DNA of 64,000 bases, taken from contig NZ_MSIF01000011.1 in NCBI RefSeq assembly GCF_001921215.1, positions 186,001 to 250,000 on the forward strand, read 5' to 3'. Below, in pieces: positions 55,419-64,000 of this stretch. Within the stretch, counting starts at the first letter, position 1. Every line of letters begins with the position of its first letter. This DNA is from Actinophytocola xinjiangensis (GTDB lineage: Bacteria; Actinomycetota; Actinomycetes; Mycobacteriales; Pseudonocardiaceae). Position numbers and translations under genes: made by a program. The notes under the pieces were generated by a model. That model did no database searches. It was given only the letters and a program-made list of their open reading frames with translations, and was not told where the DNA came from.

Positions 55419-56054
55419 TCAGTCGAAGGAGAGATCCCCGGTCCGGGTGCGCTTGAGCTCGAAGAAATTCGGGAAGCTGGCCAGCGCGACGGTGCCGTCG
55501 AAAACCTTCACCGCGTCCTGGCCCCGGGGGATCGAGTTCAGCACCGGGCCGAAGAACGCGACGCCGTCGACGTGGATCGTGGGCGTCCCGACGTCCATGC
55601 CGACCGGGTCCATGCCCTCGTGGTGGCTCGCGCGCAGCGCCTCGTCCCAGCGGGTCGTGGTGGCGGCTTCGGCCAGGTCAGCGGGCAGGCCGACGGCCGC
55701 GAGCGACTCCTTGATCACGACGCCGAAGTCCTTGTTGTCCCGGTTGTGGATGCGCGTGCCCATCGCCGTGTACAGGTCACGCAGGACGTCCTCACCGTGT
55801 AACTGGGCGGCCGCGGTGGCGACCCGCACCAGGCCCCAGCCGTCGTCCATCATCCGCCGGTAGTCGTCGGGCAGGTCCCGGCCCTCGTTGAGCACTGAGA
55901 GACTCATCACGCGGAAACGCAGGTCGAGGTCCCGGTGCTGTTCCACCTCCAGGATCCAGCGCGAGGTGATCCACGCGAACGGGCACATCGGGTCGAAGTA
56001 GAAGTCGACTCTCGTCGCGGTCGAGGAACTCTTGTCCGGAGAAGTCATGTCCAT
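55419..56054 (-). CDS. DsbA-family mycothiol-type nitroreductase relative (Rv2466c-like)
   Basis: This protein of about 211 residues closely matches Rv2466c along its length ([52 protein letters not shown] and FFELKRTRT). The thioredoxin-fold active site is CPFA here, whereas the M. tuberculosis protein, as I recall, has CPWC; the resolving Cys is missing, giving a monothiol enzyme. It probably uses mycothiol. The start is ATG 56054 or 56048. Confidence 0.88.
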   Translation of the reverse strand: MDMTSPDKSSSTATRVDFYFDPMCPFAWITSRWILEVEQHRDLDLRFRVMSLSVLNEGRDLPDDYRRMMDDGWGLVRVATAAAQLHGEDVLRDLYTAMGTRIHNRDNKDFGVVIKESLAAVGLPADLAEAATTTRWDEALRASHHEGMDPVGMDVGTPTIHVDGVAFFGPVLNSIPRGQDAVKVFDGTVALASFPNFFELKRTRTGDLSFD

Positions 56055-56202
56055 GCCAACCACGCCGGCGGTGAACTTTCTTCCCGTTCTCACCCGTCTG
56101 GCGGGCGACACGCCTGGCTGAAGTGCTTGGATGCGAACGAACGCGATTGTCAGTACCAACGGCATTACCAGTTGGCACACCAACCAAGGCTTGAGGTGAC
56201 CT

Positions 56203-58770
<2,568 letters not shown>

Positions 58771-58782
58771 TTCCGCTGTCGT

Positions 58783-58814
58783 CCCTGGGGGCCTGATGTC
58801 CTGGGCCCCCAGGG
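58783..58814 (+). terminator. Hairpin after pepN
   Basis: CCCTGGGGGC and GCCCCCAGGG are perfect 10-bp arms with a 12-base loop, 13 bp after the pepN stop. Confidence 0.65.
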
Positions 58815-58822
58815 AAGGCGAC

Positions 58823-58856
58823 AAAAAACCGCGACCCGCCAACAGGCAGGTCGCGG
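58823..58856 (-). terminator. Rho-independent terminator of the DUF5130 gene
   Basis: On the minus strand CCGCGACC and GGTCGCGG form the stem, with an inner GCC/GGC pair, and are followed by six T (58823-58828). It lies 12 bp after the DUF5130 stop. Confidence 0.85.
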
Positions 58857-58867
58857 CAGGGAAAGAA

Positions 58868-59377
58868 TCAACGCTTGGGCGGCGGCGATCCGGCCTGATC
58901 GCACAACATGCGCAGGCCGCTGACCAGCCCACCGATCAGGTCGCCTTCCTTGAAGGAAGCGACCATGCTCATCACCGCGAGATTGCACGCCCGGTCGGGC
59001 AGCCGGCGGACGGACTCGGCGCCGGTGACGATCTCCACCCGGCGCTGCGCCGGGGACACGGCCACCAGCACCGCCGAGGCCGCGTTGGCCCCGTACTGCG
59101 CGTGCAGTCCCTCAGCGGTCTCCCGGGAGTCGTCGCCCAGATCGCCGAGGTACACGCTGAAGCCCAGCCCGGTCGTGCGCGCCGACAGGGTCAGCGCCTC
59201 GTCCAGGCGCGAGAGCTGCACCGAGTTGAACGGAACCTCCGACACCACCGGCTCGTACTCGCGGGCCACCGAGATCCGGCCGCTGGCCGTCACGACGGCA
59301 CCGTAACCGTGCTCAGGGTCCTCCGCGATGATCTCGCCGGGCGCGCCCGACGTCGTCACGACCTCACCAGCTGCCAC
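58868..59377 (-). CDS. DUF5130 family protein (TPM-like)
   Basis: This 169-residue protein is the DUF5130 type found after pepN in actinobacteria. It has an N-terminal strand-rich part (YGAVVTASGRISVAREYE) and a TPM-like segment (LSRLDEALTLSARTTGLGFSVYLGDLG, then SAVLVAVSPAQRRVEIVTGAES), which suggests a soluble domain of the membrane-associated phosphatase/chaperone fold. Function is unknown. GTG 59377 overlaps the CtaJ-like gene by 14 bp, so both are one message. Confidence 0.82.
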   Translation of the reverse strand: MAAGEVVTTSGAPGEIIAEDPEHGYGAVVTASGRISVAREYEPVVSEVPFNSVQLSRLDEALTLSARTTGLGFSVYLGDLGDDSRETAEGLHAQYGANAASAVLVAVSPAQRRVEIVTGAESVRRLPDRACNLAVMSMVASFKEGDLIGGLVSGLRMLCDQAGSPPPKR

Positions 59378-59612
59378 GAGCGCCTCCCTTGGCCGTGCGC
59401 TTCGCCTTGCCGCCGCCGGAGGGCACGGCCGAGGCCTGATCACCGACCCCCGCCGGGTTGGCGGTCCACCACACCGGCGGGAAGTCCCAGGACTGCCCAG
59501 GCCGGTACCTCGGGCCACGCGCACGCTTGTCACGCAGCGTCAGGAGGGCGACCACGCCGTAGATGGCCAGCGGGATCACCGCGTAGACGAGAAGAGTCTC
59601 CACGACGTTCAC
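59364..59612 (-). CDS. ctaJ: CtaJ-like small cytochrome-oxidase subunit
   Basis: This 82-residue protein has one N-terminal membrane helix (VVETLLVYAVIPLAIYGVVALL) and the segment RYRPGQSWDFPPVWWTANP, which I recall as the mark of the actinobacterial aa3-oxidase accessory subunit CtaJ. GTG 59612 begins it without a clear ribosome site, so the message may be leaderless. DUF5130 follows it. Confidence 0.72.
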   Translation of the reverse strand: MNVVETLLVYAVIPLAIYGVVALLTLRDKRARGPRYRPGQSWDFPPVWWTANPAGVGDQASAVPSGGGKAKRTAKGGARGSW

Positions 59613-59916
59613 GCGCGACAGACTACCGATCTCCGCTGACAGCTCGGCATGGGGCAAGGCCCAACCACCCGAGGTGATCACGTCCGGTGACCGCTACGGC
59701 AGTCTCGGTAACCGGCCCTGCGCCGCCGGAGGGCCGCCCCCGTCGGTCATTGGGCCCAAACACCCGCTCCGAACGGCCTAGGTGCCGCAATTGTGCGGCC
59801 ATCGTCACCGTCCAGGTCTTGCCGGTTACAGTGGGAACTCCTAGCTTTCACCTGTACGGCCCTTGCGCACCCCTCACCCGCACGCTCCGTGCGTCAAACG
59901 CCGAGGAGACCCGCCC

Positions 59917-60156
59917 ATGTCCACGTGCATCACGAGCGCCGCCGCGCCGATCTTCACCCGTTCGGACCAGCACGAGACGGTCGTCACCCTCGGAACCCGC
60001 GTGACGCGCGGCACCAGGGTCACCCGAGGCACCAGGGTCACCGCCGGCACGCGCGTGACCAGGGGAACGCGGGTCACCCGGGGCACCCGCGTCACCGCCG
60101 GCACCAGGGTCACCCGAGGCACGCGCGTCACCCGGGGCACCCGGGTCACGGCCTGA
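59917..60156 (+). CDS. Small protein with three exact 18-residue repeats
   Basis: This 79-residue protein has a 25-residue unique lead (MSTCITSAAAPIFTRSDQHE, then TVVTL) and then three copies of GTRVTRGTRVTRGTRVTA that end at the stop codon. Each copy is three hexapeptides, giving nine hexads; residue 6 is Arg, Arg, Ala in order. The tail is strongly basic and beta-prone, and lacks Cys. ATG 59917 has GAGGAG eight bases upstream, so it is probably translated. Function is unknown; an RNA- or wall-binding peptide or a multi-core precursor are possible. Confidence 0.75.
   Translation: MSTCITSAAAPIFTRSDQHETVVTLGTRVTRGTRVTRGTRVTAGTRVTRGTRVTRGTRVTAGTRVTRGTRVTRGTRVTA
59992..60153 (+). repeat. Three 54-bp in-frame tandem repeats
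   Basis: Units are 59992-60045, 60046-60099 and 60100-60153. The encoded peptides are identical, but the DNA differs at many third positions and uses CGC, CGG, CGA and AGG for Arg. This is a coding repeat, not a simple recent DNA duplication. Confidence 0.9.
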
Positions 60157-60160
60157 CCGC

Positions 60161-60805
60161 TCAGGCGGCCGGCTCACCGAGATAGGGCAACCACTGCGGG
60201 TCGGCGTCGCCGACGCCGGCCAGCAGGCGCCAGTGCACGCCACGCGGCGCCCGAGGCACGGTCCGCAGCCGCCAGCCCAGCTCGGCGAGCAGCTTGTCGG
60301 CCTTGCGGTGGTTGCACTTCACACAGCAGGCCACGCAGTTCTGCCAGGTGTGCTCGCCGCCCCGGCTGCGCGGGATGACATGGTCGATCGTCTCCGCCCG
60401 CGCACCGCAGTAGGCACACCGGTACCGGTCGCGGTGCATGAGACCCGCCCTGGTCAGCGGCACCCGCGCCCGGTAGGGAACCCGGACGAACGAGCTCAGC
60501 CGGATCACCGACGGCACCAGCACCGCGTCCGTCGCGGAGTGCAGGACCAGGCCACTGGGATCACCGTGCACGACCTCGGCCTTGCCGCACACCACCAGCA
60601 CCACCGCGCGGCGCAGCGGCAGAGCGGTGAGCGGCTCGAAGGTGGCGTTGAGCAGGAGCACCCGGCGACGCCCCCACGACGGTGGCCCGGTGGTCTGCTC
60701 GGGGGCACCGATATCCGACGCTGACGCTGCCGAATTCGGACGCGCCTGGGTCCGCGGCGCCAGCCCTCGGGCTGCGCCGATCGGGGTCGGATGTCGGTCG
60801 GGCAC
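60161..60805 (-). CDS. HNH endonuclease family protein
   Basis: This 214-residue protein has an N-terminal basic segment, an HNH-linked domain (VLLLNATFEPLTALPLRRAVVLVV) and the HNH motif CAYCG-x-IDHVIPRSRGGEHTWQNCVACCVKCNHRK, with two zinc-binding Cys pairs. It is the actinobacterial single-copy HNH protein (Rv2469c-like), with unknown target. GTG 60805 follows GGAGG. It ends 4 bp from the convergent repeat-protein stop. Confidence 0.9.
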   Translation of the reverse strand: MPDRHPTPIGAARGLAPRTQARPNSAASASDIGAPEQTTGPPSWGRRRVLLLNATFEPLTALPLRRAVVLVVCGKAEVVHGDPSGLVLHSATDAVLVPSVIRLSSFVRVPYRARVPLTRAGLMHRDRYRCAYCGARAETIDHVIPRSRGGEHTWQNCVACCVKCNHRKADKLLAELGWRLRTVPRAPRGVHWRLLAGVGDADPQWLPYLGEPAA

Positions 60806-60945
60806 GCGACCACCTCCACCAGTGCGGCAGGCATAGCAGACCACAGATCACCCCTGTAACGCACGCGTGTTGCGTAACGTGTCCGGCTTCACCCCACAAA
60901 GATCTGGTGAACAGACCACTCGAAAGCGCTACTATCGTCGCCCCC

Positions 60946-61917
60946 GTGATCGATGAGCAGCTCTCGCTGCAGCCCGGCGAATGTGCGGCCGACGACAGTT
61001 GGTGCAACACCGTCTTCGACCTGACCAACAACCAGTGGCTGGCCTCCTCGGCCCACTGGCTGCTGGCGACCCCCCTCACGATCGCGCTGATCCTGCTGGT
61101 CGCGTTCATGATCAGGCTGCTGGTCCACCGGTTGATCGACAGGCTGACCAGGGACAACAACGGCGGCAAGATCCCGGCGCTGCTCAGACCACTGCGTGAG
61201 CGCGCCCCCCAGGCCCTGGGCCAGCTGCTCTCCGAGCGGCGCGCCCAACGCGCCAGGACCATCGGCTCGGTGTTCAAGTCGATCACCTCGGTGATCGTCT
61301 ACGGGCTGGCCTTCATGATGATCCTCGGCGAGCTGGGCGTGAACCTCGCGCCGGTGCTCGCCTCGGCCGGCATTCTCGGCGTCGCGATCGGATTCGGTGC
61401 GCAGAACCTGGTAAGGGATTTCCTCTCCGGGGTGTTCATGATGCTGGAGGACCAGTACGGCGTCGGTGACGTCGTCGACGTCGGCGAGGCCAGCGGCACC
61501 GTCGAGGCCGTCGGCCTGCGGATCACGACGTTGCGTGACGTCAACGGAACCGTCTGGTACGTGCGCAACGGTGAGATCCTGCGGGTCGGCAACTCCAGCC
61601 AGGGCTTCGCGGTGGCCGTGGTGGACGTGCCGATCGGCTACGGCGCCGACGTCGGGCAGGCCACCGAGATCCTCGGCCGCGTGTCGACCGACACGATCGA
61701 GAACGAGGTCGCCGAGGACGTGCTGGAACCGCCGCAGGTGCTCGGCGTCGAGCGGGTCAGCGCCGCCGAGGGCATCACGATGCGCCTGACGGTCAAGACC
61801 CGACCGGGCCGGCAGTGGGCGGTGCAGCGCACGCTGCGGGCCAGGGTGATGGAGGCGTTCGAGGACGCCGGGATCCGCGGCCCCATGTCGCGGGGCTTCC
61901 CCCCGCCGGAAGCCTGA
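60946..61917 (+). CDS. MscS-family mechanosensitive channel
   Basis: This 323-residue membrane protein has three membrane segments, the pore helix [36 protein letters not shown] typical of MscS TM3 and its beta domain, and a C-terminal alpha/beta domain. It opens under membrane tension to release solutes. GTG 60946 is used; TACTAT 14 bases upstream suggests a leaderless or nearly leaderless message. Confidence 0.93.
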   Translation: MIDEQLSLQPGECAADDSWCNTVFDLTNNQWLASSAHWLLATPLTIALILLVAFMIRLLVHRLIDRLTRDNNGGKIPALLRPLRERAPQALGQLLSERRAQRARTIGSVFKSITSVIVYGLAFMMILGELGVNLAPVLASAGILGVAIGFGAQNLVRDFLSGVFMMLEDQYGVGDVVDVGEASGTVEAVGLRITTLRDVNGTVWYVRNGEILRVGNSSQGFAVAVVDVPIGYGADVGQATEILGRVSTDTIENEVAEDVLEPPQVLGVERVSAAEGITMRLTVKTRPGRQWAVQRTLRARVMEAFEDAGIRGPMSRGFPPPEA

Positions 61918-61939
61918 GACGAAATGCGAGGATGGAGCG

Positions 61940-62329
61940 GTGGCCACACCCGACACAGTGAGCTTTTACCAGGCCGTCGGCGGCGAGGAGGTCTTCCGCG
62001 GCATCGTCGCCCGGTTCTACCAGGAGGTCGCCAGCGACGAGGTGCTCCGGCCGCTCTACCCGGAGGAGGACCTCGGGCCGGCCGAGGAGCGGTTCCGGCT
62101 GTTCCTCATGCAGTACTGGGGCGGCCCGCACACCTACTCGGAGCGGCGCGGACACCCCCGGTTGCGGATGCGTCACCAGCCGTTCGCGATCGGTCCCATC
62201 GAGCGGGACGCGTGGCTGCGCTGCATGAGGATCGCGGTCGACGAGGCCGGGCTGTCCGACGAGCACCGCGACCAGCTGTGGACCTACCTGGAGATGGCGG
62301 CCAACAGTCTGATGAACAGCTGGACGTGA
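61940..62329 (+). CDS. glbO: Group II truncated haemoglobin (GlbO)
   Basis: This 129-residue haem protein has the two-over-two fold sequence [25 protein letters not shown], the proximal His in MRHQPFAIG, and a Trp in the next helix (DAWLRCM), all typical of trHbO. It binds oxygen and helps respiration or NO removal. GTG 61940 has GGAG two bases upstream. The order mscS-glbO-GH13 matches M. tuberculosis (Rv2470-Rv2471). Confidence 0.95.
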   Translation: MATPDTVSFYQAVGGEEVFRGIVARFYQEVASDEVLRPLYPEEDLGPAEERFRLFLMQYWGGPHTYSERRGHPRLRMRHQPFAIGPIERDAWLRCMRIAVDEAGLSDEHRDQLWTYLEMAANSLMNSWT

Positions 62330-62376
62330 GCGTAATCGCTCGGACTGTCGGGCCAGGGGTGGCAGGATGACCGATC

Positions 62377-63945
<1,569 letters not shown>

Positions 63946-64000
63946 CCGTTTCCCCCTGATCGACCGGCTCCACCCCTGTGGACAACTCACCACGGCCGAC
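63946..64000. other. Window end, no gene; one DnaA-box-like 9-mer
   Basis: These 55 bp hold TGTGGACAA at 63977-63985, the same 9-mer seen twice near the start of the window. Nothing else is evident. Confidence 0.4.

Noticed and set aside
59992-60153. Tandem repeat as a CRISPR array
   Set aside because: Units are in frame, have no spacers and vary at third codon positions.

Overview
The window is high-GC DNA from a filamentous-type actinobacterium. The core gene order matches the block Rv2417c to Rv2471 of Mycobacterium tuberculosis: degV-octT-gpgP-rsfS-nadD, proB-obgE-rpmA-rplU-rne-ndk, folC-valS, clpX-clpP2-clpP1-tig, then rpiB/nei, a mycothiol-type DsbA protein, pepN, an HNH protein, glbO and a GH13 alpha-glucosidase. 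Mycoredoxin, mycothiol-type proteins, truncated haemoglobin O, leaderless starts, many GTG starts and an A-Ox-T-TE peptide synthetase fit Pseudonocardiales or a close relative. The species cannot be named from sequence alone.

Layout. 1-9 kb: NAD, methylglucose-lipopolysaccharide and ribosome-silencing genes, a RecQ-like helicase with a phosphoribosyltransferase-like tail, proline synthesis and the L21-L27-Obg ribosome block. 9-17 kb: RNase E, the DUF2344/radical-SAM pair with a secreted subtilisin lying between the partners, then an ABC exporter. 18-26 kb: the exporter is split by a fitAB-type toxin-antitoxin pair, followed by ndk, a GntR regulator, folC and valS. 26-34 kb: mycoredoxin, an FAD oxidoreductase, an ArsR-like regulator with a strong operator, and the Clp protease and trigger factor genes. 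34.5-37.5 kb: tRNA-Pro and tRNA-Gly, then an accessory zone with a vapBC operon whose antitoxin is frameshifted, gene remnants, and two small orphan genes.

37.5-48.3 kb is the most interesting part: an uncommon secondary-metabolite cluster. A BpsA/IndC-type synthetase (adenylation, oxidase, carrier, thioesterase) faces a minus-strand run of tautomerase, alpha/beta hydrolase, DJ-1-family protein, TrpF-like protein, uracil phosphoribosyltransferase, WrbA-like flavoprotein, PsuG-family C-glycosynthase and an MFS exporter. This logic (a glutamine-derived pyrrole joined to ribose 5-phosphate by carbon-carbon bond) points to a C-nucleoside antibiotic of the minimycin/oxazinomycin or showdomycin type, or a new relative. 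The TrpF-like protein has lost its catalytic cysteine, and an 18-bp perfect palindrome lies before the exporter gene.

48-64 kb returns to conserved genes. It includes a short protein made of three exact 18-residue repeats (GTRVTR-type) whose DNA copies differ mostly at synonymous positions, a metallo-hydrolase overlapping a Gly/Asp-rich membrane protein by 64 bp, and a mycothiol-type nitroreductase relative lacking the second active-site cysteine.
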